This document shows positions 49,504-61,259 of a stretch of DNA of 64,000 nucleotides, piece by piece. Under the pieces are notes generated by a model. The model had not been told where the DNA came from, did not search any database, and was given only the letters and a program-made list of their open reading frames with translations. Within the stretch, counting starts at the first letter, position 1; each line of letters begins with the position of its first letter. Source of the DNA: Anaeramoeba flamelloides (taxonomy: Eukaryota; Metamonada; Anaeramoebidae); NCBI GenBank assembly GCA_027625915.1, contig JANTQA010000033.1:248001-312000 (forward strand), written 5' to 3'. The translations under genes and the position numbers were made by a program.

Positions 49504-52500
49504 ATGGAAAAACGTGTTGAGTCAAATATTCAAAAAATAGATTTACATTCAGAAAACATTTTAGAACAATTCAAAAGATGGGACGAACTTACTTTAACCA
49601 AACCAACAAAAAAAACCCAAAATGAACTCCAAAATATTAAACAATCGATTAATACACTACTTGACAAAATGGAGGTAGTAAATGATCAACTTTCTGATCA
49701 GCTTGTCCTTATAACTTCTGATCGAAAGAAATACCATATGTTTGATAATGAAAAGATTGAAGAATTAAATTCAACTCTTTTAATTTCTGAAAAAAAAACT
49801 TTATCTTTTCGCACCAAGATACAAAAAGAAACAGAAAACCTAAAAATTTTTAGTGATGAACAAAAAATTGAAAAGAAATCTCTCATAAGTGGCAACACAA
49901 GAGAAAACCAACAAATACAAATTGAAAGAGATCAAAAAATTGATGATTTGGATCTTGAAATTAATCGTATTGGTGACCTTGGTAAGGCAACCCTTTTCAT
50001 GTTTTTCTTTTTTGTTTGACTATTTCGTTTTGATTCAAATTCAGAACTTGGTTTCCAATTTTTTAAACAAAGAAAAAGAAAAAGAAAAAGAAAAAGAAAA
50101 AGAAAAAGAAAAAGAAAAAGATGTAAAAAATACAAAATAACGAAAAATCAAAAAGTCCGAATTGAAAATTTGTCAATCAAAAAAAAAGAAAAATTTTCAG
50201 TAGTCGTGAAAACTTTAAAAAACACAGAAAATTAGCATTTAATTGTTATTTTACTGATATTTGATATTTAAATCGAATAAAATTTCGACTGATTTTCTTT
50301 TTTTCTAAAATACTTTCTTTGATTAGGATTCTTAGATCACCCAAATAAACAACAAATGCCAACAACAAAAAAGCCTCAAACAAATAAATCAAGATCAACA
50401 CAATTTACAATTTATTTCTTTGGAAAGTCTTTAATAAAAAAAAAAAAGAATTTGAAAATGAAAATTTTTTCCCATTTATTATCAAATATCAGTAAATCAA
50501 AATTATAGAATCCCTTCAGATAGGATTGTAATTTTAAATAACAGTCTGCTGGATATTAATAATTAAAAGGACTGACCAAAAGAAAAGGAAATTATGAATT
50601 TCAATTTATTTCTTTCAAAACTGATCAACAAAAAAAAGTAAAGAAGAAGTAAAATTCCCCCCAATTAACAATTATTATTTTCACACAAAGAGGTCAGTTT
50701 TCAAAAACACGCGATATTCTCGCAACAATGGTAATGTTTAACTTGTTCTGATAACTATTGAAGTTATTTCGAACAATCCTGAAGACAAAATCCAATTATT
50801 AAAAATGGAAAAATAATTTTACCTGAAAAAATCAAAAATTAAAATTTTTGATAATACCTTTTGGATTTTATTCTTTTATATAAACCTTAAGTGCCAACTT
50901 TAAAGATCTTATAATATCGAATAAAATGTGTTTGGTTAAACAATATTCAACGCTCAAACAGAGGAGATTCAATCATAAACGTAATTGAGAAGATGCATTT
51001 TGTTTTATTGTTTCTGTTTATGTTTTTTCTTTTCTGAAAGTAAAACCAAGATCTTTCTCGCAGAGGTAAAGTAAAGCAAACAAAAATCGATTCGAACACA
51101 AAGTTAATTATTACGCTATTATGTGTTGTTGGTTTTTTATTTTTTTTTTTCTTGAATTGTTATTGAGAGGTTCGTTTTATAATTAAGAAATTGTGCATTT
51201 CTGTTTATTTTACAATATACCAGTAATACACGTATTAATCCAAGAATTTAAATAATTTCAAGTTGTTATTTCATTATTATATATTTAAAATACATATGTT
51301 AATTGGCTTAATATAAAAGATTTAAATAATCTAATATTCATAAATTATTGTGAGGAAAATATTATCAAATAATTGTTTAGAATTGTTATAAGTTTCTTTT
51401 GCACTTTTATCAAATGATATACTAAAGGTGGAAGTTTTTCGAAGTCAAAACCTAAATATTTAATCTTTGATAAATCTTTTGATACAACTATTTTGTCTTT
51501 ATTAAGTTTTAATCCAAATTGAGCAATTATTTGAGATATTCAAATTAATTTTTCATTTATTTGATTTATATTTCCATTTATAATTAAGATTAATTAATCT
51601 CTAAACATTTGGAAATGGTTAGTTATTGGTATTAATTTAATAAAATGAAATGTAAAATAAGAGTAAATATTATTGGTGATAAAGTAGAGGATTTGACGAT
51701 ATCTTTGTTAAGTCACGATAAAGTTTCAAAAATCGCGATTATTTTTATCAAATCGCGATATTGTAGAAAATCGTGATAAGCGATAAAATCATGATAATTG
51801 TATAAAAATCGTGAAAAATGCCAAAAAATCCTGATAAAAATTAAATAACGATATAATAGTTAAACCGAGATATAAAAGTAATCACGATATAATAGTTGAT
51901 GTCTTTTCAGATAATAGCCAATAGCTTTTAAAAAGAAAAATTTTATTTGATCAAAAAACAGATCCTTTAAAAAAAAGTTATTCTTTTAAAAAACCAACAA
52001 AAAAGAAACTGGATTCAATCAAGGATCAGATTAAGATTTTTCATTGTATTATATTTTGATTTGGTTGACATATCGATCGATACTTTAGATCAACAAGCGT
52101 AATAAAAAAGGCAAATAAATAGTTTCTCGGTCAATTATGGGTTATAAATTATGTTGAATCAAAAGAGTATCTAAAACAATCAACCCTTTATCTGTTCTTT
52201 AAAGAATGTGTTCTTGAGTTAAAACATTTTCAATTTTCTAGGAAAGATGAAAGGAGTTGAATAACTTTTCAAAAGCATTCTCTACAATAATTTAGTCACA
52301 TTATCATCAATTATTTATATTTTTTCTTCTTATTCTTTTAGTATCTTTGTATTTGACAGAAAAAACAACTCGACCTTAGAGGTTTTTTTGATCAATAACC
52401 AATAAGAAAGAAAATTACTCTTTCTTCTTTTTGGATATTTAACTTTGAAGGTAATAACTCCCATTTTAAAAATACATCTATTAAAGATTTCAAGTACAAT

Positions 52501-54403
52501 TCTAAACGGGTGATTATTTGTTTGATCATAAAATTCGTAAGAGATTTTACAGTTTTTAAAAAAAAAATGAAAAGAAAAAATTTTTTCATTTACAATAAAT
52601 CTGATGCCTTTTATAAAACTTTTATCTTTAAAGCTTTTCAAACACTTGGAGACGCTTTACAAACACCTTGTAAACACTTTCTAACATTTTTAAAGGGTGA
52701 AAGCGTTGTAAAAGTCTCAAGGCTTTGTAAAAGTCAAGAGATTTTTTTTAAGGTGATTTCAAAAAAATAATTTTCAAAATCACGATTTTTTCACATTACC
52801 ACGATTTTTTTTGCTAATATCGCGAGTTAATTGCTAACATTGTAGTAATACATGTTATCATTAAAACGTCCTGTTTCTCCTTGAAATATACCAAGTCCTA
52901 GAACTAGATATAATTTGAAATTTTATATTTTTTTTTTAATATTCCAATAAAAAATTATTTTTGTTAAAACACTTTTTTTAACTTTTTTTAGTTTCAAAAA
53001 AAAAAAATTCTTAAAAAAGAGAAATGTTTTATTAAAATATTTTTCAAAAGATAAATAAATAGTAAATTAATCAATATACAACTCTAGGACTTTAGAAACT
53101 TCAAATAGTGACTATCCGGTAAAAAAAAAAAAAAAAAGTAAAATAGTCAAGCAAAAAAAAAGAAAGACAATTCTGAGAATTTGATCAAATAAAAACATTA
53201 AAAACATTTGCAGTTACAATAATTTTACTAGAACAAATATAAACCCCATTCCAAAAATTTGGACACACCCAAAATCAAAAATAGGCAAAAAAAAAATTCA
53301 AATTGTTATATTTTTCCAAACCTAAGATTAAACCACATTTTAATATACCCAGTATTAATGTTTTTATAAGTAATCATTTTCATCCAAATAAAAGATTAAA
53401 ATATAAAACAAAAAAAAAAAAAACAGGTGTGTCCAAAATAATGAAACGAGCGGAACAAAAAATAAATTGATAAATTTGTTGAAATTTCACCAACAATTGT
53501 TGATCGATCAAATGATAAAATACCATCAACTAATTGTATGTGATTTTTTCTATTTAACAAACTCAACACTAAGTCTCTATCAACCATCGAAAAAAAATTA
53601 TCAAGATATAACAAAACAGATTTCGTAACTTGAAAAAAGCAAGAAATGAAAACAAAACAAAAAAGACAAAAAATGAAATAATTTGTAAAATCCAAATTAT
53701 TCCCAAATTGGATGTAAAGTGGAGTATTATTATTCTTTAGTCTGTTTAAACTGTGCACAAATTTTTGGAATTTAATTTATATTTGAAATGTATATTTAAT
53801 ACTGATAAATTCAAAGAAATATCAGAAAATTTTTAATTCCTTTTCCATTTTACAAATTTGTTTACCGAAGCTTTGAATTAACCCATTTTAAATGTTTAAA
53901 TATGAAGAAACTTTGTAAAATTGGTTGGTCTTCAAAAGGCTCGTTCTCTTGAGTTGTTTTAAAAGTTGAGATTATGAGATTACAAAATTGGAAATTGAAC
54001 TAAAAATTTTATAAAATATTTTTGAATTTATCAGTAAAATAAAGATTTTTCTTTCCCATTTCTTTTTGATCTGAATGGATCAAAGCCAACTCAATAACTC
54101 ATAAAAATTTAATTGGTGTGAGAAAAGGAGTTAATCAGAAAAATAATATCTACTTTTAACATTTATTTTTTCTTTTCTTTTAAATTTCTTTCAAAAGGGT
54201 TACAAATTTCAGAAGTGTTAGGAAATCATGGGGAGCTTGTTGAAGATCTGGAAACACACCACTCAAACCTAGAAACCAAATCAAATGAAATACATTCAAA
54301 TACAAAAAGAACACAAAGAAGTGATTCTAAATTTTCAAACTATTTATTTGCAATAATTATTATTTTAATTATAATTGGATTATTAATTGTTATTTTGACT
54401 TGA
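49504..54403 (+). CDS. Syntaxin-6-like Qc-SNARE (2 exons)
   Basis: Exons 49504-49981 and 54198-54403 join in phase 1 (donor GTAAGG, acceptor TTTCAAAAG) to give 227 aa. The first ATG in frame is at 49504. Residues 1 to about 105 match the three-helix amino domain of syntaxin 6/10: ILEQFKRWDEL, then ELQNIKQSINTLLDKME, then RKKYHMFDNEKIEEL. The SNARE coil spans about residues 140-205 (KIDDLDLEINRIGDLG followed by LQISEVLGNHGELVEDLE). A single hydrophobic anchor ends the chain (LFAIIIILIIIGLLIVILT). Known family members sit on trans-Golgi and endosomal membranes and supply one helix to the fusion bundle. Oddity: at the ionic zero layer, where Qc-SNAREs have Gln, this chain reads His170 (LGNHGEL against LEEQ). 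The 4.2 kb intron contains a LINE fragment, a DNA element inside it and a MITE. Confidence 0.85.
50068..50121 (+). repeat. Hexanucleotide microsatellite (AGAAAA)n
   Basis: About nine AGAAAA units just inside the SNARE gene intron, 90 nt past the donor. Confidence 0.85.
50122..51164. other. SNARE intron, unassigned part
   Basis: AT-rich, with no exon or recognised repeat. Confidence 0.35.
51165..53000 (-). mobile_element. LINE fragment (copy 4), split by a DNA element
   Basis: Minus strand. The part at 52869-53000 reads GIFQGETGR, and the part at 51685-51165 reads LSPIIFTLILHF, then FGLKLNKDKIVVSKDL and IKYLGFDF, the late motifs of LINE reverse transcriptase. The segment at about 51190-51280 matches the post-RT region of copy 3. 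Frame breaks are common; it is dead. The 1.2 kb sequence 51686-52868 interrupts it at the QGDPLSP block. Confidence 0.82.
51686..52868. mobile_element. DNA element nested in the LINE, with repeated ATCGYGAT motifs
   Basis: Both borders are set by LINE sequence resuming on each side. The left 220 bp holds seven or more degenerate motifs of AAATCGCGATA type (AATCGCGATT, AATCGTGATA, AATCACGATA). The right 90 bp holds three in inverted sense (AATCACGATT, CCACGATTTT, TATCGCGAG). Such subterminal motif clusters are typical of transposase-binding ends of DNA transposons. No transposase is recognised. Confidence 0.68.
53242..53777 (-). mobile_element. MITE, family M1 (copy 3, inverted)
   Basis: The ends ATTCCAAAAATTTGGACACA and CACAAATTTTTGGAATTT have TA on both sides (53240-53241, 53778-53779). 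The interior is the reverse complement of 18407-18940, for example CAGGTGTGTCCAAAATAATG and TTGTTGATCGATCAAATGAT. It lies in the SNARE intron. Confidence 0.83.
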
Positions 54404-57032
54404 TTTTATTGCAATGATTTACTTTGTTATCTATATTAAACAAATTCTTAAAATAATACTTTTCTTTTTCCCTTTCGTAATTTTTTAATCTTTTTTTGTA
54501 TTATAAGGTTGTATTTTATTGTTTCATTAATTAAATTTTTCAAGAGAGAGGGGGGGCAGTTTAGAATTAAATTATCCTTAATCTGTTTTTTTGAATTATA
54601 AAAATGAGGAAATTCAAATTGGTTATTTTGTTGTTGGTTTTTTTAATGAAAATATTCTCTTTTCAATTTTTATTTCATTTTCAAAAATAAAAAGAATAGA
54701 GTATATATATATATATATATATAATAGCAGCTATAAGAGGATAATATTCGCACACACACATACAGACCCTTTAGAATAAAAAATAAAAAAATATTAGATT
54801 CTTTTTTAATGATAAAAATTATAAAAATTGGCATTTTTTGGGAATTTTTGTTTTAATTACTCTTCCAAATCTAAAGATAGAAACTAAAAGTAATTCGGAT
54901 TCTAGTATATAAAAATTAATTATTTAGAACCTCCAAAAGTAACGATTTTTTCTATTTTTTTAAATATTTTTCATAATATCATTAATGAAAAACCAAAAAG
55001 TCGATTTTCTTCGTTTACTTTCTATAAAGTAATTCTCTGATCAATATCTTTTCAATATGTGAAAAAAAAATTGAAAAATAATCCTGGTTTAAATTTAATT
55101 TTTTTAAAAAAATAATAATCTCTTAAAATAATCTATATAACAAGAAATATTTCAGAAGAGACTTTTTTCAACTTTGGTAACTTAGTATAATGATTCATCC
55201 TTTAAATTTCTAGCGAGATACAGATATTTTCTTAAATTATTAAATTTTTTAATAAAAATTGAAACTTTTTAATTGATGAAGATCAACTTTTAGTACTCTT
55301 TTTAGTTAGTTAAATATTTAGTGGCATCTAAACCATCAAAAAAAAATATTATATTTACCCTATATAGCAATAAATATTAATTTTAGACTTATCATGATAG
55401 ACCCTCTTTTATAAACTTTATTCTTTTTTTTTTTTTTCAACTTAAAAAGACAAGTTCATTTTTGGAATCTATAAAATTTAATTCTGGTATTCAGAAAAAG
55501 GTATTCCCTGTAAAAATAATGTTTCTTATTTACAATAAAAAATAAGTCAAATTTCAAAAATAGGGGCAGATTTTTCATCTGAAAAAAATTTGTTTAATTT
55601 TTTTTTTTTGAATAATAATGTATTTTACTAAAGTATTTAAATATAATAACCAATATAGATTAATAAATAAAAATATAATGTAATCATTTTATTTTTTGAA
55701 AGACAAATGAAAAAAGAAAAAATAATAATAAAAAAGTTTGCACCTAATTTTGAAATTTGGTTTATATATATATTTTTTTTAATATACCCTTAAATTAAAA
55801 ATAATTTTCAAAGATCCCTAATCCTATTTTTTTCTCAGGTATTCCAATGTAAAACTATATTTACATCTTAAAACCGGGATATTGTGAATTAAAACAATCT
55901 TGAAAGAGTTCTAAAATCTTGATTAAATTTAGATACTGGTCTTTGAATTCCAAACTACAATAATTTTCACTTCATTTCAATTTCCTTATTCAAATAGAGA
56001 TAGTAAGCTACAATTTATTTCTTTGGTAAACTCAATTTAATAAGTAAAATCTGGAAACGGAAGTCTTAATTTTTTCCCATTTATAATTCAAAGACAAGTA
56101 TTTGGAATGTCTAATACAAAAAAATCCGAAATTGTTCCAATTATACTGTTCTTAGTTCCATACAAAATTTGAGTCAAGTATTTCATAATTTGTATTTCAA
56201 AGTGACAAAAACAAAAAAATTCACATGCTATTCAAAATATTTTTTCAATTTCCTTTAAAAGATTGAGGTGTTTGCAAATTTGGTCTTTTGCTGAAAATCA
56301 CTGAAAGTCATTTTTTTTTCAAAGTTTTTCCTTCAAGAATCTATTTGAAAAAATTTTTTTTTTGTCTGGAGTGTTTTGAACATTGAAACTAGTTATTTTT
56401 TTGCCCAATTTCATCAGAACACAAATCTTTTTTGAGAATTGAAAGTAATATAACACAACAACAGATTACTTTCCAGGGTCAAAACACAATCCTTCGAAAT
56501 GAATGATTTAAATAAAGTTTTTAAAAAAATGCTTTATCCTCAGTGCAATCGTCCACTTTACAATCACATCACAAATAGTAATTAATTGAAAGTCATTTCT
56601 TAATCTTTGTGTAGAGTTTAAGGACAATTTGCAGAAAATGAAAAATCTTCGGCGTTATTGATCAATACAAGGAAAAATTCAAAATTACATCGTTTGGTTT
56701 GGTATAATTTAGAAAATATGAAATCAAATAAGCTTTGTGTTTAATCTTTTTTTCTTTGAAGTTCAAATAAATTGAGATAATTTGTAAAGATTAAATTTAT
56801 TCTTGACTTTGTAAAAAGCTCATTATTTTTACAAAGTTATTCACTTTTGCAGTACATCTTAGCTTTAAAAGTGTTGGAAAGAATTTAAAAGGTTTGTAAA
56901 TTGTCTGAAAGTGTTTGAAAGTTTGAAAAGGATGAAAGATTGATAAAAGTCATGATATTTTATGAAGTTCAAAACAGTAAAAAAAAATTCATTTTTTTTT
57001 CTTTTTTTCAACATACATAAAAATACAAATAA
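54404..57032. other. Intergenic between the SNARE and DENN genes
   Basis: Contains a short (TA)n run (54703-54722) and CACACACA beside it. Apart from an old repeat-like stretch near 56870-56960, I see no gene or element. Confidence 0.45.
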
Positions 57033-60000
57033 ATGGATGAAAATCTTTTTGAAAGGTTTTATCTTGTAATTTTTCATCACGATCAGTTTGTATTAAAAGA
57101 GGACAAAAACAAGTTCCCAGAAATTGAATTTGCTTACTCATATCCAAAGGTGAAAAATGATCCTTTCCCAAAACAGCTTTCTTTGTTTTGTTTTGTTGAT
57201 ATCAAGGTCTTAAGAAAACAAAACCAATTAAGTGCGTAAGTACTCTTCAATTATAAATTTCAATGCCTTTAGTCAACAATTAAATCCACCTCTCTTCATA
57301 CCCTTTTAATCTTGAATCTTTTAATTCTTCTTTTCTTTTCTTTTCTTTTCATTTCTTTTGTTTGGTTAACTTTTTTCCATTGATCTGAATCGCGCCGTAG
57401 TGAAAACTATTCTTTTGTTATCAACGACAAAAAGGCTGAACGTTGTTTTGTATTTTGCCACTGTACTTTTGTGAATGATAAAACAAATCCAATTTGTTTA
57501 ATCTTGATTACAAAGAAGTAAGTTTTTGTAATTTTCAAATTGTTTTCTTTTGCAAAATAACAAATGTGTTAACTTTCTTTTAAACACAACAAAACAAAAA
57601 CACAACAAAATAAATTTTTTCATTCGAATAAAATAAAAAGCCCAATTTTTCCTTTATTTGAAAAGGTGTTATTATTTCTTGAAGATCAAAGGAAATATGG
57701 AATTGAATCAATAAAAAAATTTTTAGATCTTCTTTCAGAACAGAAAATACCTATAAAAGGTTCATCTTTAACTTTTCAAGTACCCGCCATTCAAAATTCG
57801 CCGATTATCAATTTTGAATTTGAGCGTTCGAATGAATTACTTGGTGATGTTTGAAATTTCCTTTTTCTTCTTCTTTTCTTTTCTTTTTTTTTTTTTTCAA
57901 AATTTCCTTCATTCTTTTTTAAATTTGAATTTCTAACAAACAAACAACAAAAATAAAAATAAAAACAAACAACAAACAACAAACAACAAACAACAAAAAC
58001 AAAAACAAAAACAAAAACAAACAATAAAAATAAAAACAAATAACAAAAAAAAAAAAAAAAAAAAAAAAAATAAAAAAAAAAATAAAAAACAAATATTCCA
58101 AATCACAAAAGTATAATGTTGGATCTATTTTTTCAAGATTTAATTCAAAAGAAATTTTCTGTATTTTTGCCTCCTTATTATTTGAAAAAAAAATCATCTT
58201 CAGCTCTTGCTCCTTAAAATCCATTACAAACACAATCTTTTCCTTTCTTGGACTCTTGTCGCCGTTCCAATGGGAGCATATACTAATACCCATTTTACCA
58301 GAAAATCTCATCAAAACTGTCTGTGCGCCAATGCCCTTTATTTTGGGTATCCATAGCTCGTTTTTGCCCTTGTTGGACAATTACCATTTGAGGAATGAAA
58401 TTGTTTTTATAGACTTAGATAAGGGCACCATTGAGCAATTTGATCCACTCGACATTACTTTGATCCCCAACGAGGAAACTGTGCGTATTATCGGCAATGT
58501 CCAGTCACATTTGAATGCATGGATTGATTATGGAGAGTTTCCTCAATCAAAAATTGTCGGAGAATTTATTGATTTTTTTGTTTATATTTTTTCTGGGTTT
58601 GAAAAATATTTCGAATTAGAAAATCAAAAGAAAATTACTTTCAACCACAAATCGTTTAAATCAAAAAAAAAGCGCTCGATAAGGAAATTTCTTTCGATAT
58701 TCTCTGAAACGCAAATGTATGAAGTCTTTTTTGTCAAGTTGGAACAAAGGTTGATTGATACCATATTGGGGCAAAACTCTTGTTCCAATTCAATAACCAA
58801 TAATAATGGCCTTAATACAACAAATTATAATAATAATGATCAAAATAAACAGATTGAAATATCTGAATTTGAGATTCGAATGGGTAATGAAAAAAGAAAT
58901 CGAATGCAAAATAGGAATAAATTTAAGGTAATAATGAAAAAAATTTTTAATTCTCGTGAGAAAGAACTTTTAATTGTTAATAATAATGACAACGAAGACG
59001 ACGACGACGAAGACGAAGATGATGAAGATGATGATGATGATGATGAAGAGGATGACGACGACGACAAAGACGAAGACGAAGATGATGATGATGATGATGA
59101 TGATGATGAGGATGAGGATGAGGATGAGGATGATGATGATGATGATGAGAGAGAAAAGTTATTGAAAGAAAAAAAAAAGAAAGATAATAATGATATAATT
59201 GTAAATGAGAATGGGAATGAGGAGAAGGATAATAAAAAAGAAAATTTAACGAAAAAAAGAAATAAGAAAAAAAATAAGAAAAAAAAATCAGAAATCATCA
59301 AAGACAATGAAAAACTTGAAATTGAAGAAGGACTAAATATAATTAAATCTATTCTTTCTGAGTCAAGTATTAACATTGTGCCATTTCCTAAAAAAAAAAG
59401 AAACTCGAAAAGCTTTGAAAAAACATTAAATAAAAAAGAAAAAATTCTCACAAAAAAAAGAAATAAATTAATTGATTTGATTGAAGAAGACAATAAAAGA
59501 TCAATTGAAAAAGATCAAAAAGATGTACTTTTAAAGGAAAAACGCACGATCGGATCAAATTCAAAAAATATAGCTCAAAATAATAATGATAATAATCATA
59601 TTAATAATAATGGAGTTAACCATAAAAAATCTTATTCTCTAGTTCAAGAAAGAGGCAATTTTTTTGAAAATTTAATTCAATTACAAGCACAGTCACAATT
59701 AAAACCACAGTCAAGCTCGAATTATTTTCAGAATAATTATCATTTTTACTCTCAAAATTCTTTGAAAAGGAACAAATACCAATCTGTATATCTTAAAAAG
59801 AACATCAACCTTAATCAGAAGATTTTAAAGAATAAAGAAAAGGAAAAAGGAAAAATAAAAAATAACAAAAAGAAAGGGGAAGGGGGGGAGGGAAGTACAA
59901 TTGAAAAAGAAAGTGACAATAAAAGTGAAAGTGAAAGTGAAAGTGAAAGCGAAAGCGAAAGCGAAAGTGAAAGCGAAAGTGAAAGTGAAAGTGAAAAAGA

Positions 60001-60283
60001 TGATATTCTTTCTTTAATTAATAAAACACAAAATATCAATCATTTAAATTATAATGAATTCGATGATGAACAATATAAAATTTCAAGTAGTTTCTCGAAT
60101 ATTCATAGAATAAATAAATTAAAAAAAAGTTCAATAAAACCCAGAATATATTCAATGTCATTTAAGTATCTACATAATAATAAACTAAAAAAGCCACCAA
60201 TTACTACCTTTCCAAAGCCAATACCAAGAAATGAAATCAAAGAATATTTGAGAAAAAATAATTATAAATTTCGAAAAAAATAG
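57033..60283 (+). CDS. DENN-domain protein (candidate Rab GEF) with acidic and Ser/Glu tracts
   Basis: Four plus-strand exons: 57033-57235, 57401-57517, 57692-57848 and 58112-60283, giving 882 aa; junction phases are 2, 2 and 0 (donors GTAAGT, GTAAGT and GTTTGA). The upstream DENN part reads FERFYLVIFHHDQF, then PFPKQLSLFCF and CLILITKK. The core reads CIFASLLFEKKIIFSSCSL, then SPFQWEHILIPILPEN (residues 209-224), APMPFILGIHSSF and IVFIDLDKGTIEQ. The downstream part ends near ETQMYEVFFVKLEQRL (about residue 360). After that the chain is low complexity: an almost pure Asp/Glu tract (about 453-505), Lys-rich stretches, and a run of SE dipeptides (about 764-788). DENN proteins load GTP on Rab GTPases. 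I cannot assign the subfamily. The acceptor at 57691 was chosen because it alone keeps phase; an AG at 57665 does not. All three introns are short and hold no transposon. Confidence 0.87.
57935..58085 (+). repeat. AAC-type and poly(A) low-complexity tract in a DENN intron
   Basis: Repeated CAAACAA and ACAAAA units, then A-runs, lead up to the acceptor at 58111. This polypurine-rich intron end is unlike the T-rich ends elsewhere. Confidence 0.85.
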
Positions 60284-60659
60284 ATTTTTTTTCCTTTCAA
60301 TATTTTTTTTATCATGAAATAATATAACCAAAATGATTATATTATAAATTTAATGTTTGTAATATTTTGAATAAAATTAAAAATAAAAAAATTCAAATTA
60401 TATTTAAAGATATACATACATAATAATCCACTTGAATTTTTTTTTCTGATTTAATCCTTTTTTTTTGACAAAATAATGTTTTTTAGACTTTTTACTTTTT
60501 CTATATTCTCTTTTTTTCAATTTTTGAGTTCCCCCTTTTTTATTTTTTTTAGGGGTTTGGGGGAGTGGTAAAAGGGATAAAAAAAACAATTTTTCTTAGA
60601 ATTAAGTAAACTTTGGCAATGATTAGATCTTAAACTGAACCTTTTTTGATTCAATCTCA
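60284..60659. other. 3' flank of the DENN gene
   Basis: AT-rich with AATAAA-like strings near 60370. No gene. Confidence 0.4.
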
Positions 60660-61247
60660 ATCAAGGTTAACTTAAGGTTTACAATCCCTGAAATTTGAAA
60701 AAAGATTATCTTGTTTCGTTTGTTACCGCTTGTTAATTTGGTTCTTAGCTGATCGATCTTGTATTTGGTATGGATTTTAATAGTGCTTCAAAATGTCAAT
60801 TTTTGACAATTTATTTTTTTTTTTTTCCGAAATCTGAGTTGAAGAGTGTAAGATTAATTGGCTGGAACTTAAGTTATAAAAAAATGTGGTTTGTAGGTTG
60901 TTGATTGAAATTTTTAATTAAGTTTGGTTTTATTTGAAGGTTTTACAAAAAATTATTTTTTTCTTTGATTAATTGACAAAAAAGTAAATCAAGATTCTCT
61001 TCTACAACCCAAAATTCAAAAGTTATTCTTGAACGCCTATCAATCTATTAATCTTAAACTTTTCAAATCGGATTTTGGAAAAAAAAAAAAATAAATTGTC
61101 AAAAATTGACATTTTGAAGCACTATTAAAATCCATACCAAATACAAGATCGATCAGCTAAGAACCAAATTAACAAGCAGTAACAAACGACACAAGATAAT
61201 TTTTTTTCCAATTTCAGGGATTGTTAACCTTAAGGATCAAGTAAACT
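60660..61247. mobile_element. Large foldback element (about 180-bp arms)
   Basis: Arms 60660-60838 and 61069-61247 are nearly identical inverted repeats. Both contain AATCCCTGAAATT, TTTGGTTCTTAGCTGATCGA, TTGTATTTGGTATGG and TGTCAATTTTTGACAATTTA. The spacer is about 230 nt. No reading frame is present, and the mobile origin is inferred from the structure. Confidence 0.88.
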
Positions 61248-61259
61248 AAAAAAAAATCT

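Noticed and set aside
58840-59493. Ser-rich open frame on the minus strand
   Set aside because: It is the complement of the acidic tract in the DENN gene; it has no start context or domain.
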